DNA of 64,000 bases. Source: Diadophis punctatus similis. Its lineage: Eukaryota; Chordata; Lepidosauria; Squamata; Dipsadidae. The stretch spans positions 160,122,547-160,186,546 of the forward strand of contig JALIGW010000001.1 in assembly GCA_023053685.1 (NCBI GenBank). Reading direction: 5' to 3'. The notes beneath the pieces were generated by a model that did no database searches, had not been told where the DNA came from, and saw only the letters and a list, made by a program, of their open reading frames with translations. Shown one piece after another: positions 11,315-22,410 of this stretch. The translations under genes and the position numbers were made by a program. Position 1 is the stretch's first letter; every line of letters starts with the position of its first letter.

Positions 11315-12092
11315 ATGCCCACTCCCCTCTGGTTTCTGGACATTGCCCTCCATGTCCATTCACTACAGGAGAGACCAAGAATTTGCCTACTTAATGTTCA
11401 ACCACCAGTGTGTTCTAAGGTGCTTGCCAGTTCTTATGTGGGCTTCTTACATATACAAGTGTAGTGTTCTTTTGAAAGAACTATGTTCTAGAAAAACAAA
11501 ACTAGCATTCCCCCCCCACCCCGCCCTTAGAAAGCTCTAGTCCTGTGCTGCATAGAAGTTCAGTTTAAACCAGGAAAGAAAGTTCTTCATCAGTAAGTGC
11601 AGTACAGATTCTACTGACACTTGGTCTATTCCATAGGGAACTTCTGGGTGCTGCTGAGCCCAGGCCCTTGTTGCCAGCATTGCTATTCCCTTGCGGTAGA
11701 AATGTAGCATGGAGCTAGAGACGGAGCACTGACACCTCAGCCCTATCTGTATCAATTCAATAATTCAAGGCGATTGATTGTCAGATAATTAGGTTTAAGT
11801 TTAGAGCCTTAGCATTGCAACATAGTTTGGATTAATATGCAGGTACTTCCATTTTAAGCTGAAATGCTTGTTTGGAAATCCTGAGTAAAGAGGAGATCAA
11901 AGGCCCTCTGATAGCTGTATTTAACATTTTCCTCAATGATACAATTCTCCAATTAAAAGATATTTTTAGAAGCCACATAGATGGCTAAAGGTGAAAGATG
12001 TGGGCTTTGGAAGGAAAGTTTCTTTTCATAAATATTATACCAAATAGTATACAATAATATTATTATATTACAAACATATCCACAAGTACTGT
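11315..12092. other. Noncoding DNA, nothing recognised
   Basis: A short C-rich run lies at about 11511-11526. There is no recognisable element or gene. Confidence 0.4.
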
Positions 12093-12149
12093 AAATGTGC
12101 AAAGGTCCCCCTAACCACAGCTGACAGATGTTGGTCCAATTTAAGCTGT
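12093..12149 (-). mobile_element. CR1/L3 ORF2 scrap
   Basis: The plus strand 'gtgcaaaggtccccctaacc' is the reverse complement of the segment at about 45,195-45,247 inside the intact CR1/L3 frame. It is cut off at the left end of the hAT element that follows. Confidence 0.7.
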
Positions 12150-12445
12150 GGGAGGGGAGAGAGAGAGAGAGGCATAGACACACAGACACACAAACACAGA
12201 GTGATACATAGAAGGGGTGAGGGAGAGACACAAGGGGGAGAGAGGGGGAGATAGAGAGAGGGGGGAGGCATAGAGAATGGTTTTGTGGATGGGTAGGCAT
12301 GGCTAGGGGGGGTCATGTGACTGGGTGGGAGTGAGTGACATTGAGTTGGCCATGCCCACCCAGGTTTTTTGGCTTCCGGTGTGTTTTTTTTTCTGTGGGA
12401 AACGGGTCCAAGTGTCTCTTTGAGTGTTTAAGGTTGCCGACCCCG
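12150..12445. mobile_element. hAT MITE right part, GTCGGCAACCT family, with GA-rich interior
   Basis: The right end reads AGGTTGCCGACCCCG. The segment 12300-12440 matches the right half of the full copy at 54961-55508 (shared 'gttggccatgcccacccagg' and 'tgggaaacgggtcca'). The left terminus is missing. The interior is rich in GA and GGGA units, as in the other copy. Confidence 0.7.
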
Positions 12446-12622
12446 GTCTAGGATGCTACACATCCTCTCCATGACTGGTTTTCCTTGTTAGCTTCTGGGA
12501 GGAAGCTTCGTGGTATCCAAAGCAGAACATCTAGATTCAGTCACAGTTTTGTTCCATATAGCATCAACATTGTGAACTCTCAAGTTTCCTATTTCAACTA
12601 TATATTCAAAATGAACAGTGAT

Positions 12623-12623
<1 letters not shown>

Positions 12624-12706
<83 letters not shown>

Positions 12707-12740
12707 GTGTGTAGATATATATATGTATGTACATAGCATG
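12624..12740. repeat. Compound (GT)n(AC)n(AT)n microsatellite
   Basis: About 48 bp of GT, then about 22 bp of AC, then TATA/TGTA-rich sequence. Pure runs imply high length variability. Overlapping frames on both strands are simple-repeat artefacts. Confidence 0.95.
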
Positions 12741-12884
12741 TATATATGTATGTTATGTATGTGTAAGGTTAGATATATACTTTCTTTTGAGAGCAGGCAA
12801 CAGAATTTCATTTTTAATGTGCACCAATGTTCTCACAGTAAAAAAATGACAATAAAGGCTATCTTATCTGTTAATATTGCTGGC

Positions 12885-13160
12885 AGCGTGGGTTTGAGAC
12901 CCGAGCACCACACGATGGGGTGAGCTCCTGTTACTTGTCCCAGCTCCTGCCAAACTAGCAGTTCAAAGGCATGCGAATGAAAGTAGATAAATAGGTACTA
13001 ATCCAATGGGAAGGTAGCAGCAGCACAGCATATAGTTGTGCTGGCCACATGACTGTGGAAATGTTTTCAAACAATTCTGGCTCCCTCAGCTAAAAAAATG
13101 GAGATGAGCACCATCCCTTAGAATTGGATACAACTGGACAGGGGAAACCTTTACCTTTAT
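12885..13160 (+). mobile_element. tRNA-derived squamate SINE (ACA/Sauria-like)
   Basis: The body contains 'cttgtcccagctcctgccaa', 'aagtagataaataggtac', 'ctggccacatgac' and the 3' end 'ggggaaacctttacctttat'. All are diagnostic of a common squamate SINE whose 3' part resembles Bov-B, suggesting mobilisation by that LINE. The 5' boundary is approximate. It is followed by a (TC)n array. Confidence 0.8.
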
Positions 13161-13168
13161 TATCTTAT

Positions 13169-13271
<103 letters not shown>

Positions 13272-13274
13272 AGT

Positions 13275-14960
13275 GGTTTACATGTTAATAAAAGGAAAAA
13301 ATAGATATGTAGATCACATTTAGCAAAAATTAAATAGCAACCAAAAAAGAAAGAAAGAAAAAAGAAAAAATAACTGTTGGGATTCTACTTCCCCCTTTTT
13401 GTATATCTGCTTCCATATTATAGACATTTTAGCCCCCTTAAAAACCAGATTGTAAGTAATTCTACATTTGTCGTGCTGCATGATATGTCGCGTGTATAGG
13501 AGCCATTCTTACTTAAATTTGATTAAGCTTCTGTTGTGTTTATGTACGGTTAATTTCTTAACTGTTGCACGGTCTCCAGATTTAACTTCCCAGTCCAATA
13601 TTATCAGAATTGTATCTTTTTTCCAGTGTTGGTCAACATTTATTATTGCTGTTATAAGCATATATCTGAGATTATTTCAAGTAAGAAAAGTTGTGGTTTT
13701 GTTTCAAATTTAAATTCCTAAATGTTCAGCATTGTACAATATGCATATCTTTCCAACACTTGGGAGCTTTTACATTTCTACTGCATGTGATAAAACACTA
13801 CTTCAATTTCATAGCATTTCCAACACATTACTGTATGATTAGTCTATCTTACATGTTATTGATAGATACATTCTTGGAAAGAGATTGGGCCACTGATCTA
13901 TTGATATGACAAAGCATAGCATATTGTTCTATGAGATCTTACATCATGGTTACTTAATCATATGCTTCTTCACATTAGCAAAATGTCAAGTTATTCTTAA
14001 CCTGATGTATGTACCTAATTAAAAGATTTAAGTGCTATGGAGCTTGGGACTATCCTGTTGAAAATCTTGCCACAAAAACATCAACTCTGGGTAGCCTTTT
14101 GCCCGAAAGCTACTGTGTGTGTTGCATTAACAGCAATAACTCCTGCTTTTCTCCTGTGAAAGGCCCAGAAGACAAAAGACCAATAGAATGTCTATGTAGC
14201 AGCTGGAACTCAGTGACTATGCAATTATAGGCAGAATTACAAACTTTAGGAAGGCCTCCAAAAACAATCTGGAAAATTCTTAAAATGAAATTAAATTAAT
14301 AACAATTCTATGCTGCCCAGACTTCATAAATTGTATGTTTGCTGCAATACAGTATGGAAATAAGAATGCTAACCTTCCTTATCGATTTGACATAATGATG
14401 CTGCTCTTATTGTTCTTTAACCTCAAATTAGTTGCCCCAGTTTTACTTTCCCGCTGTTATGACACCCACTACGAGGAGATGCTTTTGCTATGAATTAAAA
14501 TGCTTTTTCTTCAGCTGCCTGGGGATCTGGAACACCCAGGCAAATCTTATAGGATGAGCTGATCTGCCTGGTTATAAGTCTGAAAAAAAATCCATTTTTT
14601 GTTTATAGGGTTTCATAATTTATCAGAGATACTACCTCCACCTGTGCTGTGTGCTTTCCTGGCATTTTCAGCCTGGGGATTTTGAGCTTTATTGATTTAT
14701 TTATTTTATTCCTCTTCCTGTCCTAGATTCAAAATGAGGTAGAATAATTTAAAGAAAACGGATATTATTATTTAACTTAAAGTTAGCTGTTGGCAATGAT
14801 CACTCAGGAATGGGAAGAGATTGGGAGAAAGTTTCATTCTCCTATTGAGCAATGGGGGTAAAATGGCAAGATATGCCAAACAATTTCCTACACGACACTT
14901 GCTTTATCATTGTTTTGAGGTTTTCACTATTGCTGGAGGTAGAATAAAGGTATAGGGACC
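13275..14960. other. Noncoding AT-rich DNA, nothing recognised
   Basis: Contains a short AAAG-rich patch near 13345. The frames at 13468-13909 and 14009-14230 show no family resemblance. Confidence 0.4.
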
Positions 14961-14964
14961 AGTG

Positions 14965-15012
14965 TTATAAAACCTGGGTTTGAATAACCCTTTAGCCATG
15001 AATCTCCTTGAG

Positions 15013-15044
<32 letters not shown>

Positions 15045-15045
15045 T
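14965..15045 (+). repeat. SINE scrap followed by (CAAT)n
   Basis: The phrase 'acctgggtttgaataaccc' resembles the tRNA-like part of a SINE. It runs into about eight CAAT units at 15014-15045, which abut the tail of the CR1 copy that follows. Confidence 0.45.
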
Positions 15046-15508
15046 AGAATAGACCTGGAAGGGACCATGGAGGTCTTCTAGTCCAACCCACTGCTCAAGC
15101 AGGAGACCCTATACCAGGGGTGTCAAACTTGTGACGTCACATTTCGTCACATGTTGTATCATGACTAAACTGTAGGTGGGCATGGCGAGCATGTGACGTA
15201 TCCGGCCCACAAGTTTGAATAATGGCCAATAAGTAGCTATTTAGGTCTAAAAGAAACCTTACAGTTGTTTGAGGCAAGTGACTATGATTCCCTGATTGGA
15301 GAAGGCTTTGACACATCCTTGGCCAAATTATCTATTTACTCCTAGAAGTCTTAAACCAAATAGTGACTGAACTATACATGATTCATACACTCTGTCCATA
15401 TCCATGATTGCAATTGAAACTCCTTAGGACATCTCTTGAGTATGGATTATATAATGTTGAATCAGAATAGATAGAAATGAAATTTTATGCTCAGTATAGT
15501 TAAAGAGG

Positions 15509-15544
<36 letters not shown>

Positions 15545-16554
15545 TGGTAATGTTGGACTAGAGAAGAAGAAAAAACCAAAAATGAACTTTCTGAATTCCC
15601 TAGGAAAACAAGCTTCCAAAAATAATGATTATCCAAAATTTAAAAATTAATGGTTCATTGAATCCAATCAAAACTATTTCTGAAATCTGAGATTAGATCT
15701 CAATGAACATGCTTTGGCCATCTGGATTTTGTGTCTTCCTTATCCAAGCAATCAAAAAGAAGGGTTTTAGTGCTGCAGAGGGTTTTAAAAATATTCCATT
15801 GAGATCAAATTTAGGTATTTTTATCAGGTTTTGCAATAGGACTTTGACATAATCAGAAATCACATAAAACTATGTCTGAAATAAAAATATGCCAAATCCC
15901 CATTCAGCTACTAAGCTCATTGTGTGACTTCAGGCAACAGACTACCATTCAGCCCAATCTGTGAAGTTTGTGAAAGTAACACAAGCACAAATGTTAAACA
16001 AGAGACACGTTGTACATATAGTAGGAAGTAGATATGTGCAAACTCTATGGTACCGGTAGGGTAGGGTGCAAAGTTATGCACACTCACACCTCATACCAGA
16101 TCATTGGAGGATTAACTGGTTTACAAAATAGGTTTGCTTTGCAAATAAAACCTCAAAAATATACCATTGGCTTGTTGTAATATGGCAGAACAAAAGCTAT
16201 ATATTAGACAATATAATGTGTAATTATGCAGTACACAAAGTATATTGCTTTCAAAAAGTGCATACAAACATTAACACAATTCTACATTTTTCATTATTTG
16301 CAAATTAAATTAGAAAATAGGACACAGTGAACTTGATATAAATAAGACAAATTAAAGCCTGTTATTTCAACCATTGTTTCTGCCAAGTGATTTGCAATAA
16401 AGTGCTTTTTGTTAATTTTGTTACTATTAATAGAAATTTCTAACTCATAGATACACCTGAAAATAATAATAATTCCAGGCAGCTTGATGTGTGTATACCT
16501 TCTCTCAAAAATCTCATCCCGAGTTAAAGATATCAAGGAGACAGTGCTATAATA

Positions 16555-16992
16555 TAATACACTCCATTGTTCTCAACAGAATACCTTATGCCACCAGACT
16601 TGAAATTTTGGGCTTAGACAACTTAGAACTATGCCACCTTTGGTCTGACCTAAGAGTAGTACACAAAATTATCTGCTACAATGTTCTATCTGTCACTGAC
16701 TACTTCAGCTTCAACCACAACAATACACAAGCACACAATAGATACAAACTTAAGGTAAACCGCACCAAATACGATTGCAGAAAATACGATTTCAGCAACT
16801 GAGTGGTCAATACCTGGAATGTGTTACCTGATTCAGTGGTTTCTTCCCCTAACCCCCACAACTTTAACCTCAGACTGTCTACTGTTGACCTCACCCCATT
16901 CCTAAGAGGTCTGTAAGGGGCGTGCATAAGCGCACCAACGTGCCTACTGTAACAACCCCATTTATTTGTATCCATTTCATGTATTCATAATC
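16555..16992 (+). pseudogene. LINE ORF2 C-terminal fragment (L2/Rex1/CR1 group)
   Basis: Conceptual translation contains 'RLEILGLDNLELCHLWSDL' and, after a stop, 'VVNTWNVLPDSVVS'. These are typical of the segment behind the reverse transcriptase in Jockey-superfamily LINEs (L2, Rex1, CR1). It is highly similar to the reverse copy at 19628-20515. It is 5'-truncated, carries stops, and lies inside the composite hAT unit. Confidence 0.7.
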
Positions 16993-17002
16993 TGAATTTG
17001 AA

Positions 17003-17094
17003 GGACCTGTGGACTTCAACTCCCAGAATTCCTGAGCCAGCCATGCATGCATGGCTAGCTCAGGAATTCTGGGAGTTGAAGTCCACAGGTCCTC
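17003..17094. repeat. Palindromic foldback MITE core
   Basis: Two arms of about 46 bp meet at catgcatg: 'ggacctgtggacttcaactc' on the left and its complement on the right. The arms share the 'cttcaactcccagaattc' motif with the palindromes at 6527 and 62667. Its right terminus (to 17120) serves as the right end of the composite insertion. Confidence 0.85.
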
Positions 17095-17480
17095 AAAGAA
17101 CCATAGTTTGGCCACCCCTGCCCTATACCATTCTGGACAAATGGCTGTCCGATCTCTTTCTAAAAACCTCCAGTGATGGAGCACTTCTGAAGGCAAGCCA
17201 TTCTACTGATCAATTGTTCTCACTGTCAGGAAATTTCTACTTAATTCTAGGCTGGTTTTCTCCTTGATTACTGGTAGTTTCCATCCATTACTTCTTGTCC
17301 TGCACTCAGGTGCTTTGGAGAATAGGTTGACCCTCTCTTCTCTGTGACTACCTCTCAAATATTGGAAGACTGCTATTATTTTCTCCCTATGCTCTTCCCC
17401 CTGTATAACCAGGTTTGTTCACATCCCTGAAGCCTTTCTTCAAAATCCCCATTGGTTATCTTCTTTTCTTTGTGAGCAGT

Positions 17481-18032
17481 AGTTTATATCCTGAACTTGG
17501 ATTACAGATAGATTTTTAAACTATTCAGTTCTCTTCCTCCTTCCTTATCCCCAGTAGCTATCTGATGTGTTATGGTTGCAAGGGAAAAACAAAACAAATG
17601 TATATTGAATGAGGAACAAATGGAAGAAAAGGAAAACATGACATTTGTCTACTTGACAGCAATAACAAATGAGCCCTACTTATCTCGACATTTTATTTGT
17701 TGCAAAATGAATGCATGTTTGCGGTCTGCGTGGTGATCATAGTAAAAAGCTTTAACAAAACTTGAAGGTGAGAGGAGCTTTTCTCTTCAGATGGGCCTCC
17801 TTAGGTTTCTCCTAAAGCTATAATCCCTAAAGGAAAGATTGGCATCACATGCAACTTCAGGGATCATTTCACCAATATCTGCCTCAAGATTCTTGAAATC
17901 AGTGAGGTTCCCACAGAAAATGTTGCAAGGTTTTGGATGGCAATGTTGTGAAATTTCAAGGCAGAATGTGGTTTCTCAGGAAATTTCAGCCATTCTTAAT
18001 GTTTAAAGTGATTCAAAATCATATGATACCTT
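17481..18032. other. Noncoding DNA, nothing recognised
   Basis: No element ends, tandem repeats or convincing coding frames. Confidence 0.4.
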
Positions 18033-18272
18033 AAATTCCCCTTTTATGACCCTGTAATCCCTTAATTCAGGCTAGAGTCGAGGTGACTGGATGAAGCCAA
18101 GCGTTTACTGGCCAGATGTCAAGCATTTACTGGTCACCCTTCCTGATGCCATGTGGAACTTGCAGCAGATATTTTTTCTTTGAGCCTTAGGAAAGAAACA
18201 TCTGCCTCTACCTAGGATTGAACTCTCAACCTTCCAAGTGGGAGGTGAGCATCATTACTAGGCCACCATGCC
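18033..18272 (-). mobile_element. tRNA-derived SINE (second family), reverse, with long target duplication
   Basis: The minus strand begins with a tRNA-like head ('ggtggcctagtaatgatg', then 'ggttgagagttcaatccta' as a box B region) and ends in a short T/A-rich tail. Imperfect copies of an about 21-bp sequence flank it: 18011-18032 and 18273-18293 (attcaa..tcatatgata.ctt). That is the signature of LINE-mediated insertion. A second copy lies at 54729-54940. Confidence 0.75.
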
Positions 18273-18293
18273 ATTCAAGTCATATGATATCTT

Positions 18294-19627
18294 CTAGTTT
18301 CTAAAAATATAAAATTAAAATGGTGGTCAGATATACCTATTCAGAGCTACCCTTTAGTATGTTAGCCCCAAATTCTGTGGGATGGGAGGGGGAGAGAGAG
18401 AAAAGAGAAAGAGAAAGAGAAAGGAGAGAGAGGGAGGGAGGGAGAATTGCATCACTGGGTGGTTGTGTGGCAATTCTCCAAATGTAATTGGTTATTTTGC
18501 TGTTATGTTAAATATATCCTCTATGGAGTATGTGGTCCTGTCTAAAAGCTATCTTTAAGTTAGAGACAATGTAATTTTGAAGTGATGAATTCCATATGAC
18601 AGCAATTAGATCTGTGAGGCAGTACCTCCTGTTATTGTGCCTCAGTGCCCAGATTTGGGGAATGCAACAGATCCTTTGAAATCTGGGCTGTATCCACCTT
18701 CAAAAAGGCAGCTGGATTTAGTCAGGTAACATTTGGGTAAGCCCCCCTGAGCTGCATCTACAGCCTCCCTAAAGGCCAAGTTCTGTTTTTCCATCTAAGC
18801 CTATCTAGATATTGCTGCATCTCCTCTGGTAAGGCTCATGGCATCTCTAGTTAAGACAAGTTGATCTTTTCCAACAAATTGTATTACATTAAATGGCACA
18901 TAATTACAAGATGACGATGGTGACTTGTAGTAGTCGTTTTAGTAGTAATAAATCTAAACTTGCTGCCAAATTGTGATTTAAACCGAGATTGGCATCAGCA
19001 GACATTTCTGCATCAGCCTGTAGCACATCTGGACCAGACCAAACAAATAGAAGATTTATTCTGTCAGTGAGATCATTTAGCATTCCTTTTTATGCTTCTG
19101 AAAGAGCCTGTACCTGTCAGTCACCAAAGCACAAGCTTTTGGTGGCTGGGCTCTGTTGCTCTTTCCGACTAGCCTTGATCTGAGACTTCTAAGGAGGCTT
19201 GTGTGCACCCTCTCCACCTGGGAGACCAGTACCCATGCCAGGTTCATTTCCATAGTCTTATACCAGGAAAAAAAATCTCCTGGAGGATTTCAGACATCTG
19301 CTCATAAGTAAAGAAACCCTTGTCTTGAGATATAATAATAATATAAAGGGCAGTTGAAACTTCTTTGCAAATAAACTCTAGCTAATAAATTATTTTGTCT
19401 CTCCACTTTTAAAGAATCCAAGCAGACATGAATAGAAATTAACAGTCTCATAGATATCATTGATATGAATTCATTTTCTTCCAGGAGCCTTTGAAATTCA
19501 GGATGGTCACAAGTGTCAATTAATTTATATATTAGGTTGTGATTATCATTATTAGAAGGATTGTTTTTAAGAATAGGGCAATGATATTTCTAGACATAAT
19601 GATTTTTGTCGCTCCAGCATGGCTTTT
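18294..19627. other. Noncoding DNA with a GA-rich patch
   Basis: A GA/GGGA-rich patch lies at 18388-18443. Otherwise nothing recognisable. Confidence 0.4.
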
Positions 19628-20515
19628 TATTTTTTTTATTTTGTCAAGCATGTATAATATAACAGATATAGGTATAAACATGTTTATGAATACATGAAAT
19701 GGATACAAATAAATGGGGACATTAGGAACGGGATGGTAGGCACGATGGTGCGCTTATGCACGCCCCTTACAGACCTCTTAGGAATGGGGTGAGGTCAACA
19801 GTAGACAGTCTGAGGTTAAATATGTGGGGATTTGGGGAAGAAACCAAAGAGTCAGGTAGTGCATTCCAGGCATTGACCACTCTGTTGCTGAAGTCGTATT
19901 TTCTGCAATCGAGTTTGGTGCGGTTTGCCTTAAGTTTGTATCTATTGTGTGCTCATGTATTGTTGTGGTTGAAGCTGAAGTAATCATTGACAGGTAGGAC
20001 ATTGTGGCAGATAATTTTGTGTACTATGCTTAGGTCAGATCGAAGGCGGCGTAGTTCTAAGTTGTCTAAGCCCAAAATTTCAAGCCTGGTGGCATAAGGT
20101 ATTCTGTTGCAAGCAGAGGAATGGAGGACTCTTCTCGTGAAATATCTCTGGACTTGCTCAATTGTAATAATGTCCGATATGCAGTGCGGGTTCCAGACAG
20201 ATGAGCTGTATTCAAGAATTGGTCTAGCAAATGTTTTGTATGCTCTAGTTAGCAGAAGAAGCTATGCAGGATTAGGTTAACAACTCTTAATGCCTTTTTG
20301 GCAATGTTGTTACAGTGGGCTCTAGCACTTAGATCATTAGACATGAGTACTCTAAGGTCCTTGACAGAGTGAAGGTCGTCTACGAGGTCGTATGCGTCCA
20401 GCTTGTATTTTGTGTTCTGATTTTTTTTGCCAATGTGTAAGACAGAGCGTTTGTTGGTTGAGATTTGAAGTTGCCAATTGTTTGACCATTCTGACACATA
20501 GTCAAGGTTTCACGT
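19628..20515 (-). pseudogene. LINE ORF2 3' part (L2/Rex1/CR1 group), 5'-truncated
   Basis: On the minus strand the frame at 20249-20497 gives 'NWQLQISTNKRSVLHIGKKN' followed by a Y-L-D-like and 'VKDLRVLMSNDLSARAHC' stretch. This is the end of the reverse transcriptase and the DLGV-type motif of L2/Rex1/CR1 elements. Further 3' sequence matches the 16555-16992 fragment. It ends in 'ttgacaaaataaaaaaaat', an A-rich tail. Frames are broken. The 3' end faces that of the 16.5-kb fragment. Confidence 0.75.
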
Positions 20516-20755
20516 AAACATTAACATATAAAAGATTATCATATAAGCTAATAAAATCTTGCAGTACTTCTGTGAGTCATGCCAGAATTGTATCATCTTC
20601 CAAAAAAAAAAGCTTCACCAAAAATGAGAAAATGAATTCGTTCCACTGTGAAATACTGCCTGGCATTTGATTTTAGAATCTGAGGTGCAATAATAAGAGT
20701 TTAGAAGGTAAAGAGAAGCTACAAAAAATATAGGGGGGGGGATTGTGGAAAATAT

Positions 20756-21799
20756 TTGGGATGGTCTAGGAATCTGGCAAGGAGAGGCACATTATGGGTA
20801 CCGTCTATTAAGAAATGTCATCTTCATTATATAAGAAAGAATCTATTAGACACATGGTTAACAATAAGGAAGGACCATTATAGAAGTGTTCCAAAATGGA
20901 TATCACCAACTGAAGCAATTATATACCCGAACCTTTTAGACGTAAATAAGATTATAACATATCAACAACTCCTAGATGAATACAATGAGATGTTCTCAAA
21001 ACAAGAACTTAAAGAAAAAGGAATAGACCTTGACTGGTGGCACTATTTACAGGTCAAATCAAAATACAATAAAGATAAAATAAAATACGGATTTCAAAAA
21101 AAATGTGACTTAGATAGAATATTAATGGGCAAGGACCAAAAAATGATTTCCAAATTATATAATTTCCTACTCCAATATAACTTATTCGAAGAGGTGGTAA
21201 AAGGCTCAATGATTGCGTGGGCACAAAACTTTGGTTATTCAATTAATTTAAACGAATGGGAAAAAATTTGGTCTATAAATTATAAACTAACACTGGCGAT
21301 ACCATACAAAGAAAACATATACAAAATGTTTTACCGGTGGCACCTTCCCCCAGCACGACTGGCAAAAATGTTCCCGAAACTTTCCCCAAAGTGCTGGAAG
21401 TGTAAAGAAGGTATAGGAACATACTACCATCTATGGTGGACCTGCCCCAAAGCGAAAAACTTTTGGATTAAGATCAAAAACTGCCTTGAACAAATAATCT
21501 CAAAAACGATTCCCCTAAAGCCGGAGCTTTTCCTATTAGGTATCTTCAGGGAAAAAATGACGAATGAAGACAGATATATAATTTTACACATTACAACAGC
21601 CGCAAGAATTATATATGCGCAGACTTGGAAAACCGAAAAAATCCCAACTACGTTAAATCTCATTAATAAAGTATTTGAATGCGCAGAACTTAGTAGGATG
21701 TCACTGGAAATGCAAGACAAAGATGACTCTGAATTCTATAAAACTTGGGACAGGTGGTATAACTGGCTTAACCAAAATAAATATCAAAAATTGCTATAA
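20756..21799 (+). pseudogene. L1 ORF2 C-terminal fragment, 347-codon open frame
   Basis: The frame encodes the C-terminal third of an L1 ORF2 protein (endonuclease/reverse transcriptase polyprotein of a LINE-1 retrotransposon). The RT catalytic core is absent. The diagnostic L1 cysteine motif is present: C213-X2-C216-X8-H225-X4-C230, with a WW pair before the last cysteine. Residues 24-347 are L1. Residues 1-23 come from the flanking CR1 target and duplication copy, because the L1 begins exactly at codon 24. The ATG is therefore not an L1 start. Without endonuclease and RT domains it cannot retrotranspose. It is AT-rich, with a lysine-rich product typical of squamate L1. Confidence 0.85.
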
Positions 21800-22277
21800 T
21801 TATGTGTCATGATCCTAGACACACTATGAGTCATGATCTTAGACAGTATAAATAATAACAAATGTCTACTTTTTCGCAAAGACCGGAACAAAATACCGGA
21901 ATGTGTACAATTTTACAAGATTATAAAATATTAATCAAGCTGAACAAAAGAACCATTGTTGAAAAAGGGAAAATTGTTTTATTGTAATGATAATAGATTG
22001 AACACAATATAACAAGAGAAAAGAATAAAGAAAATATTGGAAGATATAAGAAAGATAATGATGTAAATAATAACTATAAAGATTAAACATGTTTTTGTAT
22101 CACTAGGCTGTAAAAGGATAGCGTCGACGAGATGGTTGACATGTATGTTCAATGTTCAATGTTTTCTATACTCAAAGATATTTCTTACCTATTCTTACAT
22201 ATGTTTATACATGTTTTTATGTTTGTTTGGATGTTTGTTTGTCTTTTTTATATAATTAATAAAGATTATTTTATAAA
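20825..22277 (+). mobile_element. 5'-truncated L1 LINE with 15-bp target duplication
   Basis: The duplication aagaaatgtcatctt occurs at 20810-20824 and 22278-22292. Between them lies the 3' part of an L1: the ORF2 C-terminus to 21799, a 478-bp 3' untranslated region, a polyadenylation signal aataaa at 22258-22263 and a short A-rich end. Heavy 5' truncation is usual for L1. The near-perfect duplication and open frame indicate a fairly recent insertion. Confidence 0.88.
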
Positions 22278-22410
22278 AAGAAATGTCATCTTGTGGGGCC
22301 TAGGAAGACATGTGTCTTTTATGTCATGGTGCCTGCCCTTTAGGACATAACATCCCCAGAGATTATATTGGCTCCAGTGCTTCTGCCGTCTTCTAATAAT
22401 TTCCAGAAAA

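Larger units (their letters stand above)
15115..17120. mobile_element. Composite 2,006-bp hAT-like insertion with captured DNA
   Basis: The left end is CAGGGGTGTCAAACTTGTG (as in the 3002 and 31515 MITEs). The right end is CATAGTTTGGCCACCCCTG, from a different, palindromic MITE. A perfect 8-bp duplication, ccctatac, flanks the whole unit (15107-15114 and 17121-17128). Between the ends lie about 1.3 kb of unrecognised DNA with a (GTT)n tract at about 15508-15543, and a LINE 3' fragment (16555-16992). There is no transposase. The unit must have inserted as one piece. Confidence 0.7.
15045..17480 (-). mobile_element. CR1 3' remnant split by a 2-kb insertion
   Basis: 15045-15106 and 17129-17480 are two halves of one CR1 3' region (minus strand). 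The first has 'ggaagggaccatggaggtct'. The second continues 'attctggacaaatggctgtc' and runs to the 'gtataaccaggtttgttcac' region. The junction duplicates ccctatac, and the restored text aligns with the copy at 531-1257. Confidence 0.75.
20700..22410 (+). mobile_element. CR1-like ORF2 remnant split by an L1 insertion
   Basis: 20700-20824 and 22293-22410 rejoin, once the L1 and one duplication copy are removed, into a stretch whose translation runs 'LWVPSIKKCHLVGPRK'. This resembles the C-terminal part of CR1-type ORF2 (PST..CRLAGPRGRAFSVGAP in the 45.6-kb copy). Old and decayed. Outer boundaries are approximate. Confidence 0.55.
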
